A stretch of 64,000 nt of DNA from Vibrio palustris (GCF_024346995.1 NZ_AP024887.1:1674001-1738000); one strand, 5' to 3'; shown: positions 36,319 to 47,178, counted from the first letter of the stretch. The notes: generated by a model from the sequence alone, not told the origin. Program-made: numbers and translations.

Positions 36319-37392
36319 TTATACGAATGTTACATCAATAGCATCGGGCTTGACCTGCCCTTGCCAATACAGCGTCGACGCAATCCGCTCAGCTAATTGT
36401 AAATAATAGCCTGCATGTTCGCTATCCGGACGACGAGCCACAGTCGGGATACCGGCGTCAATATCTTCACGCATTGCCATGTGTAAAGGCACTTGCGCTA
36501 ACAAGGCAAGACCACTGTCAGATGCGAGCGACTGGGCACCACCACTGCCAAAAATCGCTTCATGCGCTCCACAGTGACTGCAAATGTGATAACTCATGTT
36601 TTCCACAATGCCAATGACCGGCACATTCACTTCCTCAAACATCGCGGCTCCTTTGCGAGCATCGGCTAACGCCAAATCTTGCGGAGTAGTGACGATTACT
36701 GAGCCGGTGACGGGCATTTGCTGAGCTAAAGTTAATTGTATATCGCCGGTACCAGGCGGCATATCAATGACCAAGTAATCTAACTCTGGCCAATGGGTTT
36801 CGCGCAGTAGTTGCTCAAAGGCTTTTGAGGCCATCGGCCCACGCCAAATAGCCGCATTGGCTTTATCCACTAAATAACCAATGGAATGGGTATAAATACC
36901 GTGCGCCTTAACCGGCTGCATCCATTTGTTATCGACCACTTCAGGCTTGGCATCTATGGTACCCAACATTAACGGGACCGATGGTCCATAGACATCGGCA
37001 TCAAGCAAACCCGTTTTGGCTCCTGATTGTGATAACGCTAATGCCAAATTGACTGCTGTGGTTGATTTACCGACGCCGCCTTTCGCAGATGTTACAGCGA
37101 TGATGTTTTTTACACCACGAATCGGTTTGTCGATCGTGGTTTGTAATGTGCTGGGTTTGACGATGATTTCATAAGCAATACGGTCAATCTCATTATTGTC
37201 GATTTGAGCCTCAATCCATTGAGCTAGCTCGGTTTTAATATCGTTAACCGCAAAAGGCAAGGCAATCTGCAACAGGTGCTCTGACGAAAGCGATACCACA
37301 TTAGGCTGATCGGCCCAATTTGGGATTAAATGAGGATGAGAAAATTGATTTAACCACACGCAAAAATCGTGTTTGGACGTTAACGAATGCAT
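36319..37392 (-). CDS. mrp: Iron-sulfur carrier protein Mrp/ApbC
   Basis: A P-loop scaffold and carrier of Fe-S clusters (ApbC/NBP35 family). The ATPase motif SAKGGVGKSTTAVNLALAL contains the deviant Walker KGGVGKS at about residues 104-110. DADVYGPSVPLMLG and YLVIDMPPGTGDIQLTLAQ follow. The cluster-binding CSHC lies in ENMSYHICSHCGAHE. The ATG at 37392 has AGGAGGG just upstream; the 357 residues match the family. It is divergent from metG, as in many gammaproteobacteria. Confidence 0.95.
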   Translation of the reverse strand: MHSLTSKHDFCVWLNQFSHPHLIPNWADQPNVVSLSSEHLLQIALPFAVNDIKTELAQWIEAQIDNNEIDRIAYEIIVKPSTLQTTIDKPIRGVKNIIAVTSAKGGVGKSTTAVNLALALSQSGAKTGLLDADVYGPSVPLMLGTIDAKPEVVDNKWMQPVKAHGIYTHSIGYLVDKANAAIWRGPMASKAFEQLLRETHWPELDYLVIDMPPGTGDIQLTLAQQMPVTGSVIVTTPQDLALADARKGAAMFEEVNVPVIGIVENMSYHICSHCGAHEAIFGSGGAQSLASDSGLALLAQVPLHMAMREDIDAGIPTVARRPDSEHAGYYLQLAERIASTLYWQGQVKPDAIDVTFV

Positions 37393-37552
37393 AAGCCCTC
37401 CTTTTTTTGCCATGCTAGCATTCAATCTCTTCAGAAAGAAGCTTGAAAAAGTTCCTCGATCCATGTGGACTGCGGCTTGGCGTTCTACCTATCATGAGGT
37501 AGTATTATCCACCACTGTTTTCAATACCTATCAAAAAAGCGAATAATTAAGT

Positions 37553-39601
37553 ATGGCAACTGAACCGAGAAAAATTCTGGTAACTTGTGCCCTTCCGTAC
37601 GCTAACGGTTCTATCCACTTGGGTCATATGCTTGAGCATATCCAAGCTGATATTTGGGTTCGTTATCAGCGCCTACGAGGCAACACAACTAACTTCATCT
37701 GTGCAGACGATGCTCACGGCACGCCAATCATGCTTAAAGCGCAACAGATGGGTATCACGCCAGAAGAAATGATCGCCGGTGTCAGTGAAGAACATCAGCA
37801 AGATTTTTCAGGGTTTAACATTAGTTTTGATAACTATCACAGTACTCATAGTGAAGAAAACCGTGAGTTAGCATCACATATTTATCTCGAACTGAAGAAA
37901 AACGGTTTTATATCAAGTCGTACAATTTCGCAGTTATTTGATCCTGAAAAACAAATGTTCTTGCCCGATCGCTTCGTGAAAGGCTCTTGTCCTAAATGTA
38001 AAGCCGAAGATCAATACGGCGATAACTGTGAGGTTTGTGGTGAAACCTACAGCCCAACCGAGCTTATCAACCCACGTTCTGCCGTATCAGGGGCGACACC
38101 AGTATTAAAAGACTCAGAACACTTTTTCTTTGACTTGCCGCAATTTGAAAGCATGCTAAAAGCGTGGACTCGCTCAGGTTCTCTACAAACAGAAACCGCA
38201 AACAAAATGCAAGAATGGTTCGAATCTGGCCTTCAACAATGGGATATCTCGCGCGATGCACCTTATTTCGGATTTGAAATTCCAGGTGAAGCAGGCAAGT
38301 TCTTCTATGTATGGCTTGACGCACCAATTGGTTACATGGGCTCATTCAAAAACCTTTGTGACAAACGTGATGATTTAAGTTTTGACGAGTACTGGAAGAA
38401 AGATAGCTCAACAGAGCTTTATCACTTCATCGGTAAAGATATCGTGTATTTCCACAGCTTGTTCTGGCCAGCGATGCTTGAAGGCGCAGGTTACCGCCAA
38501 CCTAACAATGTCTTTGTACATGGCTATGTAACGGTTAACGGCGCGAAAATGTCTAAATCAAAAGGGACGTTCATTAAAGCGAGTACTTACCTGCGTCACC
38601 TCGACCCAGAGTGCTTGCGTTATTACTACGCTGCCAAACTGAATAATCGTATTGATGATCTTGACTTAAATCTTGATGATTTTACGCAGCGTGTTAACTC
38701 GGATGTCGTCAATAAAATTGTTAACTTAGCCTCTCGTAACGCAGGGTTTATTACGAAGCGCTTTGAAGGCAAATTATCATCCCAGCTTGCAGAGCCAGAG
38801 TTATACCAATCCTTCGTTGATGCTGCGCAGCATATTGGTGAGCTATTTGAAAACCGCGAGTACAGCCGAGCAATTCGTGAAATTACCGCTCTTGCCGATA
38901 AAGCCAACCAATATGTCGATGAAAAAGCCCCTTGGGTTGTCGCGAAGCAAGAAGGTCAAGAACAAGCATTACAAGACATTTGTACAGTTGGTCTTAACTT
39001 ATTCCGCGTATTAATGACTTACTTGAAGCCTGTCATGCCGTTATTGGCAGAAAAAACCGAAGCGTTCTTAAACCAAGAACTGACTTGGGATGGCATTGCA
39101 ACACCCTTAACGGATCACAGTATTAGTCGCTTTAAAGCCCTATTTAACCGTATCGATCCGAAACATATCGAAAATATGCTGGAAGATTCTAAAGAAGTTG
39201 CAGCCGCAGAAAAAGCCGCGGTAGAAGCGGCGACTCAAGCTCAACAAACAGAATTGGATAAAGACCCAATCGCGGATGAAATCGAGTTTGATGATTTTGC
39301 GAAAGTCGATATGCGTATTGCGAAGATTATTTCATGTGAATCGGTACCAAAAGCGAATAAGCTGCTGAAATTCCAATTAGATATTGGTGGTGAAACCCGT
39401 CAAGTATTCTCAGGTATCAAAGCCGCTTATCAACCTGAAGATCTCGTGGGCAAATACACTGTGATGGTCGCCAACCTTAAACCACGCAAAATGAAGTTTG
39501 GTATGTCTGAAGGAATGATTCTTGCTGCCGGACCTGGTGGTGACGAGTTATGGATTTTAGAGCCCCATGAAGGCGCTCAACCTGGTATGCGCGTCATGTA
39601 A
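37553..39601 (+). CDS. metG: Methionyl-tRNA synthetase
   Basis: Charges tRNA-Met with methionine. HLGH, the HIGH signature, is at residues 22-25. Zinc ligands are C146, C149, C159 and C162. KMSKS is at residues 332-336. A C-terminal tRNA-binding (EMAP-like) domain starts near residue 580 ([18 protein letters not shown]) and ends with GMRVM. The 682 residues match the gammaproteobacterial long form. Confidence 0.98.
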   Translation: MATEPRKILVTCALPYANGSIHLGHMLEHIQADIWVRYQRLRGNTTNFICADDAHGTPIMLKAQQMGITPEEMIAGVSEEHQQDFSGFNISFDNYHSTHSEENRELASHIYLELKKNGFISSRTISQLFDPEKQMFLPDRFVKGSCPKCKAEDQYGDNCEVCGETYSPTELINPRSAVSGATPVLKDSEHFFFDLPQFESMLKAWTRSGSLQTETANKMQEWFESGLQQWDISRDAPYFGFEIPGEAGKFFYVWLDAPIGYMGSFKNLCDKRDDLSFDEYWKKDSSTELYHFIGKDIVYFHSLFWPAMLEGAGYRQPNNVFVHGYVTVNGAKMSKSKGTFIKASTYLRHLDPECLRYYYAAKLNNRIDDLDLNLDDFTQRVNSDVVNKIVNLASRNAGFITKRFEGKLSSQLAEPELYQSFVDAAQHIGELFENREYSRAIREITALADKANQYVDEKAPWVVAKQEGQEQALQDICTVGLNLFRVLMTYLKPVMPLLAEKTEAFLNQELTWDGIATPLTDHSISRFKALFNRIDPKHIENMLEDSKEVAAAEKAAVEAATQAQQTELDKDPIADEIEFDDFAKVDMRIAKIISCESVPKANKLLKFQLDIGGETRQVFSGIKAAYQPEDLVGKYTVMVANLKPRKMKFGMSEGMILAAGPGGDELWILEPHEGAQPGMRVM

Positions 39602-39631
39602 TTACGCGTTCACCGAGTATTATGACAGCCT

Positions 39632-39665
39632 AAAGCCCACATCAATTCGATGTGGGCTTTTTTTA
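39632..39665 (+). terminator. metG terminator
   Basis: AAAGCCCACATC and GATGTGGGCTTT form a perfect 12-bp stem around AATTC, followed by a T tract. Confidence 0.95.
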
Positions 39666-39814
39666 TAGCAGCACCGACCTGGACAAAATCTGCACTTCAT
39701 TGGTGCGAAAAATTCGCAAGTATAAACATAAATCACTGAAAAATATAAAATAAAAACTTGGCATTAAGCGTGCAACATAACTGAACACTTACGTACACCA
39801 ACTTGGAGTCGGTT

Positions 39815-40621
39815 ATGTTTATCTTATTTACGATAATCATTTCGTTGGCGATACTAGCGGCCATATACAAGTATTCTCAACGTCAGCAAGCTTTAATGCA
39901 GCGCCAATACGATATGTTGGTAGAACTACGTCAACTCCTGAATCTGACTCATCAACATCGTCGTGAGACTCACCTTTCTTTACTACAAGATGAAGATCGC
40001 TCGCCTGAGATTGAGAGTCTGCAAAAACAAATCACGTCTCGCTCCAGCACTCTCCTCTCCACCACGCACTTAGATAACAAACCTATGTATCGCATTTTCC
40101 AAGCCAAACTAGAGGAGCTGATGCATGAGTGGCCAACGTACTCACTCAGTCGCAATCAAATGACACACGGAAAAACCCTTCGTCATGGCATGTTTTTAAT
40201 CGATGAAGTGGTTTTGGACTGGCTATTAACTTCAAATAAAGAAATGTTGTGTGATGAATACCACCAGCAATGGCAAATGGTCATCGACAGTCTTGATTCG
40301 TTAACTCAACTCCGTATTTGCATTGAAGATCTTGCTAGCGAAGCGGGTCAACAACGTTTTCTCATGTATGCCGATATTGTCTATAAAAAAGTGAATCAGC
40401 TCTCTTTCATTAGCGCTTTACCGATTTCCACCCCCGAGTGTTCACTCGCATTACAAACATTACACCGTTGTTTACAAGAAAAAGAGATCGATATAGAAGC
40501 GCTCGAGCTTTATCAACTGATGCATTCACTCTCTATGGCCATCGCCAATGAATACGATTTAATTCTCAGCCGGCTGACAAAAACTTTATTTATTCCATTA
40601 CCTAAATTGGTTATCGCTTAA
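39815..40621 (+). CDS. Hypothetical membrane-anchored protein, 268 aa
   Basis: I do not recognise a named family. The N-terminus (MFILFTIIISLAILAAIYKYS) is one membrane anchor. A Gln/Arg-rich stretch (QRQQALMQRQYDMLVELRQLL) is probably coiled coil at about 22-50. The remainder is a mostly helical, soluble domain with Leu heptads and no known catalytic motif. The ATG at 39815 has GGAG upstream; the open frame goes to a TTG at 39803. It is monocistronic, bounded by terminators. Confidence 0.75.
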   Translation: MFILFTIIISLAILAAIYKYSQRQQALMQRQYDMLVELRQLLNLTHQHRRETHLSLLQDEDRSPEIESLQKQITSRSSTLLSTTHLDNKPMYRIFQAKLEELMHEWPTYSLSRNQMTHGKTLRHGMFLIDEVVLDWLLTSNKEMLCDEYHQQWQMVIDSLDSLTQLRICIEDLASEAGQQRFLMYADIVYKKVNQLSFISALPISTPECSLALQTLHRCLQEKEIDIEALELYQLMHSLSMAIANEYDLILSRLTKTLFIPLPKLVIA

Positions 40622-40635
40622 TAGCTGAATGAAAA

Positions 40636-40672
40636 AAGCCCCATAATGAACTGACACGCATTATGGGGCTTT
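40636..40672. terminator. Bidirectional terminator before udp
   Basis: AAGCCCCATAATG and CATTATGGGGCTT form a long stem around a 10-nt loop, flanked by A on the left and T on the right. It serves both converging genes. Confidence 0.85.
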
Positions 40673-40689
40673 TACATTAACAAACCGTG

Positions 40690-41448
40690 TTATAGAAGTT
40701 TTCGCGCGGCTTCCACCACCACTTTGATAGAGCGTGTTTCGGCTTTTTTCAATGTGTCATGATCCGGTGTTTCAGATTGTGAACGGTTAATGATTACACC
40801 TGCCACACATCCTGCTTTTAAACCAGAGCTTGCACACATGGTCAGCAATGTCGCCGATTCCATTTCGAAGTTTAAGACACCCATGTCTTGCCACTCTTGC
40901 ATCGAACCTTGGAAACGACGCACAACACGCCCACTAAACGTGTCGTAACGCTCTTGACCTGGGTAAAAAGTATCAGAAGAGGCCGTAACCCCTGTGAACA
41001 CTTTAGCGCCGCTTTCATCGGCCGCTTGCTTCATTGCCGTCGCCACTTCAAAATCCGCAACCGCAGGAAATTCCATCGGAGCAAAGTGCGAGCTTGCCCC
41101 ATCAAGGCGTACCGAGCCCGTCGTCACAATCATATCACCAACGTTAACATGTGGCTGAATCGCACCCGTAGTGCCTACACGCAAGAAGGTTCTCACTCCT
41201 AGCTGAGCCAATTCTTCAACGGCAATAGACGTTGATGGACCACCGATACCAGTAGAACAGACCACAACGGACTTGCCATCGAGCTCACCACGATACACGG
41301 TATACTCACGTTGACTGGCAAGAAATTGTGGGTTGTCCATCAGGTTAGCAATTTTTTCTACGCGAGCCGGATCGCCGGGAATGATCGCCAAGGTGGCTCC
41401 TTGAAGATCCTCTGTGGTTACGCCTAAATGAAATACAGCTTGAGTCAT
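40690..41448 (-). CDS. udp: Uridine phosphorylase
   Basis: Splits uridine into uracil and ribose-1-phosphate. [29 protein letters not shown] is the family N-terminus, [29 protein letters not shown] the phosphate-binding part, and [18 protein letters not shown] the nucleoside-binding part. The 252 residues match E. coli Udp. Upstream DNA has candidate CRP/CytR-like half sites, but none is clean. Confidence 0.97.
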   Translation of the reverse strand: MTQAVFHLGVTTEDLQGATLAIIPGDPARVEKIANLMDNPQFLASQREYTVYRGELDGKSVVVCSTGIGGPSTSIAVEELAQLGVRTFLRVGTTGAIQPHVNVGDMIVTTGSVRLDGASSHFAPMEFPAVADFEVATAMKQAADESGAKVFTGVTASSDTFYPGQERYDTFSGRVVRRFQGSMQEWQDMGVLNFEMESATLLTMCASSGLKAGCVAGVIINRSQSETPDHDTLKKAETRSIKVVVEAARKLL

Positions 41449-41655
41449 AAGATACTCCTTAAGTCGGCTTATTCAGCTCTTCATAGTTATGATAAATAGG
41501 GATACATCACTTACTGTAAGTGAGAACTTGATATTTGGTATCGATCAATATCACAAAAACAGTCATAGGAAATCACACCATTACATATTAGTGTGACTTA
41601 CTTCATGAAATATCCACTATAACCTGAGTCATTGAGAGAGTATAGACCGCTTGAG

Positions 41656-43950
41656 CTAATCCGATTGCTTATATCGTAATAAACGTAATGCATTCAACGT
41701 CACTAACGCAGTTGCACCGCTATCTGCGAGAACAGCCAGCCATAAACCGGTCACCCCTAAGACACTGGTAACCAGAAAAATGGCTTTTAACCCTAACGCG
41801 ATTGATACATTTTGTTTAATATTGCTGACGGTTGAACGTGATAACACAATCATATTGGCTAACGCGGTTAAACGACTTTGCGTTAACGCAGCATCGGCAG
41901 TATCTAGCGCGACATCCGTCCCATTTCCCATCGCAATACCAATATGGGCGGCTTTCATGGCCGGCGCATCGTTGATCCCATCACCAATCATCGCAACGTG
42001 CTGAGTTTTGGCGAGTTCTCGTACAGCATTGACTTTATCTTGTGGTAATAATTGGGCTTGATAGTCCATGCCTAACTGTTGAGCGATGCCAGCAGCGCTA
42101 CGTTCATTATCCCCAGTCAGCATTACACTGCGAATACCCAATTGGCTTAATTGCTCTATCGCTTTTTTGGCTTCTGGGCGAAGCGTATCTTGCCAAGCCA
42201 CAGCTCCAACTAATTCTTCGTCTCGTAACACACACGCGACGGTTTTACCCTGTGATTCCAATTGAAGTAGCGACTCCCACTGCACGCTTTGTTCACAAAA
42301 ACGCGGCGACACAATGCGATACGAACGACCATCAACCTCGCCACTCACGCCTCGCCCTGCTTGTGCATTACGCTGCTCAGCGTCTTTAAACGCAATATTA
42401 GACGCGAGAGCGTAGCGAATGACCGCTTTGGCGAGTGGATGTGACGACCCGCTTTCAACGGCCGCAACCTTGGCAATTAGGCTATGCTCATCGATTCCAT
42501 CAACGACCAAAACATCGGTCACCTGTGGATTACCTTGCGTTAATGTGCCAGTTTTATCAAACGCGATAGTGTCAATCTTGCCAAGTTGTTCTAATGCTGC
42601 GCCGCCTTTTACTAACGCCCCATGCTTAGTCACAGTGGCTAAACCAGAGGTAATCGCTGCGGGGGTTGAAATAACCAGAGCACATGGACATGCAATCAAT
42701 AGTGTTGCCAGACCACGATATAACCAAGTTTCCCATGGCTGTGCGAAAAATAGAGGAGGAATAAACACCACGGCCAAGCCGACAAATAACATGAGCGGTG
42801 TATACCAACGACTAAACTTATCAAGAAAACGCTCTAACGGCGCTTTATGTGACTCTGCGTCTTCCATCAAGTGTAAAATGCGATCAATGGCATTGTCGCC
42901 CTGGCGAGAAGTAATCTTAATACGTACTACTTGGTCAACCACAACACAGCCCGCCGCTAGGTGTGCATTCTGATGATGCTCAACGGGAATCGACTCACCG
43001 GTTAATGCGCTTTCATCGACATTCGCTAACTCGTCTAGCAGACATCCATCAGCAGGTAGGCGATTGCCTGGACTCACTTCAACAATATCACCCGGTGTGA
43101 GTTCATTCGCGGCAACCTCTTCACGATGATTATCCTGAATGCGGATCGCCGTTTCTGGTACGAGTGCCATTAACGACTGAACACCACTGCGGGCACGAGA
43201 CGCCGCATAGCCTTCTAAGCGTTCGCCAATCATGAAAAGAACGATGACCATTGCCGCTTCTGCCGTCGCCCCTAAATATAACGCGCCAATTGCCGCCACT
43301 GACATTAAGGTTTCTATCGCAAATGGCGTACCTGATTTCGCTAAACGCCATGCGCTACCGACGATCGGGATTAATCCAATTAGGCAGACAATGACATACA
43401 TCCACTGGCTAAGTGTGGTATTCCACATCCCCGTTAGCGCCGCAATGGCGACACCAAAACCCAGACCAATAATACGTTGGGTGTCTGAATCTTTATACCA
43501 TGGGGAGGAATCAACGTCTGGAGAGGAATGGCTAGCAGACTTGTGTAAGCGAAAACCTGTCGCGTTCACCGCCTGTTCTATTTTTTGTTCTGTTTCTGCA
43601 TGATTGAAATCAACAATCAATTTTTCGGTACTGAAGACCACTTTTACCGCTTCAATATCCGCTAGCTTATTAACGGCAGTTTCAACTTTGCGCGCGCAAG
43701 AGGGACAGTCCATCCCCAGAATCGTCCAGCGCTGCTGATGTTGACCGGCTCGCCGCTCAGGCTCACTGTCGTCATCCGGCGAATCACCGCCACTGCAACC
43801 GCTCTCTGCAGTAGAATGATTATGCCCTGCATGCTTGTCTGATGTATCCATCGATTGGTGTGAGGTGCCACAACACGAGCTATGTTGATGAGCCGGTTTT
43901 GATACGGTTTTTTTACTAGAACAGCAATCTTTATGTTTACTACACATCAT
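41656..43950 (-). CDS. zntA: Zn/Cd/Pb-translocating P-type ATPase ZntA
   Basis: Exports zinc, cadmium or lead from the cytoplasm. A 70-residue N-terminal extension is rich in Cys, His and acidic residues. The metal-binding domain then has GMDCPSC (C82, C85). The membrane metal site CPC (IACPCALVIST), the phosphorylation motif DKTGTLT, and the hinge GDGINDAPAMKAA follow. The 764 residues suit the family. A MerR-type promoter directly upstream predicts induction by these metals. Confidence 0.95.
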   Translation of the reverse strand: MMCSKHKDCCSSKKTVSKPAHQHSSCCGTSHQSMDTSDKHAGHNHSTAESGCSGGDSPDDDSEPERRAGQHQQRWTILGMDCPSCARKVETAVNKLADIEAVKVVFSTEKLIVDFNHAETEQKIEQAVNATGFRLHKSASHSSPDVDSSPWYKDSDTQRIIGLGFGVAIAALTGMWNTTLSQWMYVIVCLIGLIPIVGSAWRLAKSGTPFAIETLMSVAAIGALYLGATAEAAMVIVLFMIGERLEGYAASRARSGVQSLMALVPETAIRIQDNHREEVAANELTPGDIVEVSPGNRLPADGCLLDELANVDESALTGESIPVEHHQNAHLAAGCVVVDQVVRIKITSRQGDNAIDRILHLMEDAESHKAPLERFLDKFSRWYTPLMLFVGLAVVFIPPLFFAQPWETWLYRGLATLLIACPCALVISTPAAITSGLATVTKHGALVKGGAALEQLGKIDTIAFDKTGTLTQGNPQVTDVLVVDGIDEHSLIAKVAAVESGSSHPLAKAVIRYALASNIAFKDAEQRNAQAGRGVSGEVDGRSYRIVSPRFCEQSVQWESLLQLESQGKTVACVLRDEELVGAVAWQDTLRPEAKKAIEQLSQLGIRSVMLTGDNERSAAGIAQQLGMDYQAQLLPQDKVNAVRELAKTQHVAMIGDGINDAPAMKAAHIGIAMGNGTDVALDTADAALTQSRLTALANMIVLSRSTVSNIKQNVSIALGLKAIFLVTSVLGVTGLWLAVLADSGATALVTLNALRLLRYKQSD

Positions 43951-43980
43951 CTATTCTCTTAATTAGTGAATCATAGCCCA

Positions 43981-44012
43981 AGCATACACATTGGAGCCAA
44001 CTCCAAGGTCAA
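43981..44012 (-). promoter_or_regulatory. ZntR-like promoter and operator of zntA
   Basis: On the minus strand, TTGACC (-35, 44012-44007) and TATGCT (-10, 43986-43981) are separated by 20 bp, the over-long spacing typical of MerR-family control. The spacer contains the perfect dyad TTGGAG-TTGG-CTCCAA (43991-44006). It resembles ZntR operators; the regulator gene is not in this window. Confidence 0.75.
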
Positions 44013-44044
44013 GCCTATTTGGCTCTCATTGTATTCAATAGATG

Positions 44045-44069
44045 AAAAAAAAGCGCCGCAGCGCTCTTT
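44045..44069 (-). terminator. moa operon terminator
   Basis: GAGCGC-TGCG-GCGCT on the minus strand is followed by a run of eight T, just after moaE. Confidence 0.8.
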
Positions 44070-44075
44070 GTCTTG

Positions 44076-44534
44076 TTAACTTTCTTGCCACCGTTGCGCG
44101 GCCAATCGATCTGACTCACGAGAGTCAAGCCAACGAGTTTCTGTCGTTGTGCGTTCTTTTTTCCAAAAAGGGGCTTGGGTTTTCAGGTAATCCATAATGA
44201 AGTCACACGCTGAAAACGCGGCCTGTCGATGGGCACTCGCCACACCAACTAACACAATTTGGTCACCTAAATCTAAATCACCAATACGATGAATGATCGT
44301 CACACCCAATAATGGCCAACGCTGCTCTGCTTGTTCGGCAATCTCATGCAACGATTTTTCGGTCATACCAGGATAATGCTCAAGGCTTAGCCCAATGACA
44401 TCATCGTTTAGATTCATATCACGAACTTTACCAACAAAACTGACCACGGCACCAATATCCGTTGCTTGCGATAAACGTTCGTATTCCTCAGACAACACAA
44501 AATCCTGAGCTTGAACTACCACCTTTCTTTCCAT
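44076..44534 (-). CDS. moaE: Molybdopterin synthase large subunit MoaE
   Basis: The catalytic subunit that, with MoaD, puts sulfur into cyclic pyranopterin monophosphate to make molybdopterin. VSFVGKVRDMN, LEHYPGMTEKSL, IHRIGDLDLGD and KTQAPFWKKE with the active-site Lys are present. The 152 residues match the family. It starts 1 bp after moaD. Confidence 0.96.
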   Translation of the reverse strand: MERKVVVQAQDFVLSEEYERLSQATDIGAVVSFVGKVRDMNLNDDVIGLSLEHYPGMTEKSLHEIAEQAEQRWPLLGVTIIHRIGDLDLGDQIVLVGVASAHRQAAFSACDFIMDYLKTQAPFWKKERTTTETRWLDSRESDRLAAQRWQES

Positions 44535-44535
44535 A

Positions 44536-44781
44536 TCAGCCCCCAGTCACGGGAGGGAAAAACGCGATCTCATCACCATCACTCAATTTGGTGTTCATTG
44601 GCACAATCGTCTGGTTAAGCGCGGACAGTAGCTTATCGCTTTCGAGCGCAAGCGCCCATTTATCGCTTTGCGTAGCTAAATGTTGACGCACGGCTTCAAT
44701 ATCAGAAAACTCTGCGGATATTGTTAAGCTGTCACATCCCACTAATTCGCGTGTTTGCGCAAAAAATAATACCGTAATCAT
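44536..44781 (-). CDS. moaD: Molybdopterin synthase small subunit MoaD
   Basis: The ubiquitin-like sulfur carrier, 81 residues, ending in the essential Gly-Gly (FFPPVTGG) that becomes a thiocarboxylate. The start [15 protein letters not shown] is typical. It overlaps moaC by 4 bp and is followed at once by moaE, so translation is probably coupled. Confidence 0.95.
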   Translation of the reverse strand: MITVLFFAQTRELVGCDSLTISAEFSDIEAVRQHLATQSDKWALALESDKLLSALNQTIVPMNTKLSDGDEIAFFPPVTGG

Positions 44782-45257
44782 ACTTCCGCCTTAAAGTGAC
44801 CCGATTTACCGCCCGTTTTTTCTAGCAAGCGTACCGACTCAACTACCATATTTTTCTGTACGGCTTTACACATGTCGTAAATCGTGAGTGCCGCCACTGA
44901 GGCTGCCGTCAGTGCTTCCATTTCAACACCGGTTTTTCCCGCTAACTTACACAGTGATTCAATTCGTACTTGGTGCGTTTTTTCACAGGCTTCAATCTGT
45001 ACTTCCACTTTGGACAATAATAATGGATGGCAAAGCGGAATCAGCTCCCATGTACGTTTTGCCGCTTGAATTCCGGCAATACGGGCGGTAGCAAACACAT
45101 CGCCTTTATGATGCTGCCCTGAGACAATCATGTGCAAAGTCTCAGGTGCCATCGTAACCCAAGCTTCAGCACGGGCTTCACGTACCGTCTCAGCTTTTTG
45201 CGACACATCGACCATATTGGCCTCACCCGCATCATTAATATGTGTCAATTCAGACAT
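44778..45257 (-). CDS. moaC: Cyclic pyranopterin monophosphate synthase MoaC
   Basis: Works after MoaA to make cyclic pyranopterin monophosphate. [37 protein letters not shown], and [26 protein letters not shown] are the conserved blocks, the last with the catalytic Lys. The 159 residues match E. coli MoaC. Confidence 0.97.
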   Translation of the reverse strand: MSELTHINDAGEANMVDVSQKAETVREARAEAWVTMAPETLHMIVSGQHHKGDVFATARIAGIQAAKRTWELIPLCHPLLLSKVEVQIEACEKTHQVRIESLCKLAGKTGVEMEALTAASVAALTIYDMCKAVQKNMVVESVRLLEKTGGKSGHFKAEV

Positions 45258-45269
45258 TCACATTCTCGC

Positions 45270-45776
45270 TTATAAATGAGGAATAAAGTTACATGGGCGA
45301 TGCGTCGAATCGAGCTGATCGCGTAAAATTTTTGTCCATGCGGTACGACATGCGCCCGTAGACCCTGGCATAGCAAAAATAACGGTGTGATTAGCAAAAC
45401 CCGCTAACGCGCGCGATTGAATCGTGGAGGTACCAATTTCATCATAAGACACCATACGAAATAGCTCACCAAACCCTTCAACTTCTTTATCAAATAACGG
45501 TTTAATGGCTTCTGGTGTGCTATCTCGAGAGGTAAATCCTGTCCCACCAGTAATCAAAACAACTTGCACATCTTCATCTGCAATCCACTGCGACACAATG
45601 GCACGAATTAAATAACGATCATCAATCGCAATTTTTTTCTCGGCTAAGCGGTGACCGGCATCTTTTAATGATTCAACCAAATATTGGCCTGATGTATCAT
45701 CATCTTCAGTACGCGTATCTGACACAGTTAACACCGCGATATTGGCGGCTTGAAACTCATTAGCACCATGACCCAT
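45270..45776 (-). CDS. moaB: Molybdenum cofactor protein MoaB
   Basis: A MoeA/MogA-like fold protein. VLTVSDTRTEDDDTSGQYLVE, LITGGTGFTSRDSTPEAIKPL and FAMPGSTGACRTAWTKIL give the family. It may act as the adenylyl transferase for molybdopterin if MogA is absent here. The ATG at 45776 has GGGGA upstream and gives 168 residues; the frame extends to 45794. Confidence 0.95.
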   Translation of the reverse strand: MGHGANEFQAANIAVLTVSDTRTEDDDTSGQYLVESLKDAGHRLAEKKIAIDDRYLIRAIVSQWIADEDVQVVLITGGTGFTSRDSTPEAIKPLFDKEVEGFGELFRMVSYDEIGTSTIQSRALAGFANHTVIFAMPGSTGACRTAWTKILRDQLDSTHRPCNFIPHL

Positions 45777-45887
45777 AGTCTTCCCCTTTTTCACTTTTTA
45801 TGCATGGCAGTCATACCACGACAACTGCCTCTGATTTTTTGTAATGACTGAACATCGCGCATATGCGGCGTTCAGAACAGATCCACA

Positions 45888-46877
45888 CTAACCACCAATC
45901 GATGCCAAATGTGGGGTCATCCCCGTATTGCCATCATGTAAATAGTGACTCACTGACTTACCCTGTAAATGCTCACCGATACGCGCGATAAGCGCTTCTT
46001 GCTGTGAATCAGATTGCAAAAGATCGCGTAACTCCACACCTTCCTCACCAAATAAACACAAATGCAGCTTACCCAGTGCGGATACTCGTAAACGGTTACA
46101 GGTCTGACAAAAATGCCGCTCATAAGGCATAATTAACCCAACTTCCCCTAGGTAGTCAGGATGAGTAAATACCTTAGCCGGGCCATCGGTCAGTTGACGT
46201 GGTTTCATACTCCAACCATTGGCGATCAGTGAATTTTGAATCTGCACGCCCGAGACATGATGGTTATCAAATAAACTATCCATTTCTCCGGTTTGCATTA
46301 ACTCAATAAAACGCAATTGAATCGAACGGTCTTTGATCCAATTCAAGAAATCAGGCAAAGCGTGATGATTTAAATCTTTGAGTAGGACGACATTCACTTT
46401 GACTTGCTCATAACCAGCGATAAACGCTTCATCAATCCCTTGCATGACTTGGTGAAAACGATTTTGACCCGTGATTTGCTTAAACATGCGTGGATCTAAG
46501 CTATCGATACTGACATTTATATTCGTCAGGCCAGCGGCTTTCCAATCATGCACATTTGCAGCCATGCGATAACCATTAGTTGTCGTCGCTACTTTCTTAA
46601 TTTCAGGAACACTAGCCACTGTCGACACTATGTCTAAAAAGTCTTTGCGTAATGTCGGCTCACCACCGGTGATACGCACTTTTGACGTGCCACAAGCGGC
46701 GAACGTTGTCACAATACGTTCGATCTCGGGCAAGGTCAGAAATGACGAGTTTTTGCTGCCTGTTGGGTAATACCCATCGGGTAAACAGTAGGTACATTTA
46801 AAATTACATACGTCCGTAACGGACAGGCGTAAATAATTAAACTTACGCCGAAAACTATCTTCGAATTGTTGCGCCAT
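45888..46877 (-). CDS. moaA: GTP 3',8-cyclase MoaA
   Basis: A radical-SAM enzyme that starts molybdenum cofactor synthesis from GTP. The SAM cluster motif is CNFKCTYC (C24, C28, C31). The second, GTP-binding cluster is [18 protein letters not shown] near residue 260. The ATG at 46877 has GGAAAGGTG upstream, as in the E. coli leader; 329 residues. It heads the moaABCDE operon, under a Moco riboswitch. Confidence 0.97.
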   Translation of the reverse strand: MAQQFEDSFRRKFNYLRLSVTDVCNFKCTYCLPDGYYPTGSKNSSFLTLPEIERIVTTFAACGTSKVRITGGEPTLRKDFLDIVSTVASVPEIKKVATTTNGYRMAANVHDWKAAGLTNINVSIDSLDPRMFKQITGQNRFHQVMQGIDEAFIAGYEQVKVNVVLLKDLNHHALPDFLNWIKDRSIQLRFIELMQTGEMDSLFDNHHVSGVQIQNSLIANGWSMKPRQLTDGPAKVFTHPDYLGEVGLIMPYERHFCQTCNRLRVSALGKLHLCLFGEEGVELRDLLQSDSQQEALIARIGEHLQGKSVSHYLHDGNTGMTPHLASIGG

Positions 46878-46879
46878 GA

Positions 46880-47000
46880 AACACCTTTCCAAACACGGGA
46901 GGCATCATCATTTCTAGTGATGCCCGCGTGGCGGTATTGCCACAGGATTACACACCCTATCCGGAAGACTTAGGTGAGTAAACTCGGAGTTATGGCAACT
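46880..47000 (-). promoter_or_regulatory. Moco riboswitch-type leader of moaA
   Basis: The minus-strand leader ends with GCCTCCCGTGTTTGG and then AAAGGTG, which closely follows the E. coli moaA leader around its ribosome site. Upstream pieces (CTCACCTAAG; GGGTGTGTAATCC; GCCACGCGGGC; a GATG/CATC hairpin) fit the multi-stem Moco RNA. The outer boundary is approximate. It probably controls moaA translation by molybdenum cofactor. Confidence 0.75.
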
Positions 47001-47178
47001 GAGGTCTTTTTAAGAATAAAAAATACGCTCAGCAGCATGGCGTTAAAATACTTAATGTTGGCAGCGGTTTCTACCCTAATTGATAAAAAATTCCCCATCT
47101 AAACCAAATTTTCTATACTATCCATTATTATTAATGAGTCACCCACCCTGGGTGACTGTGACAAAATAGAAAATAAAT

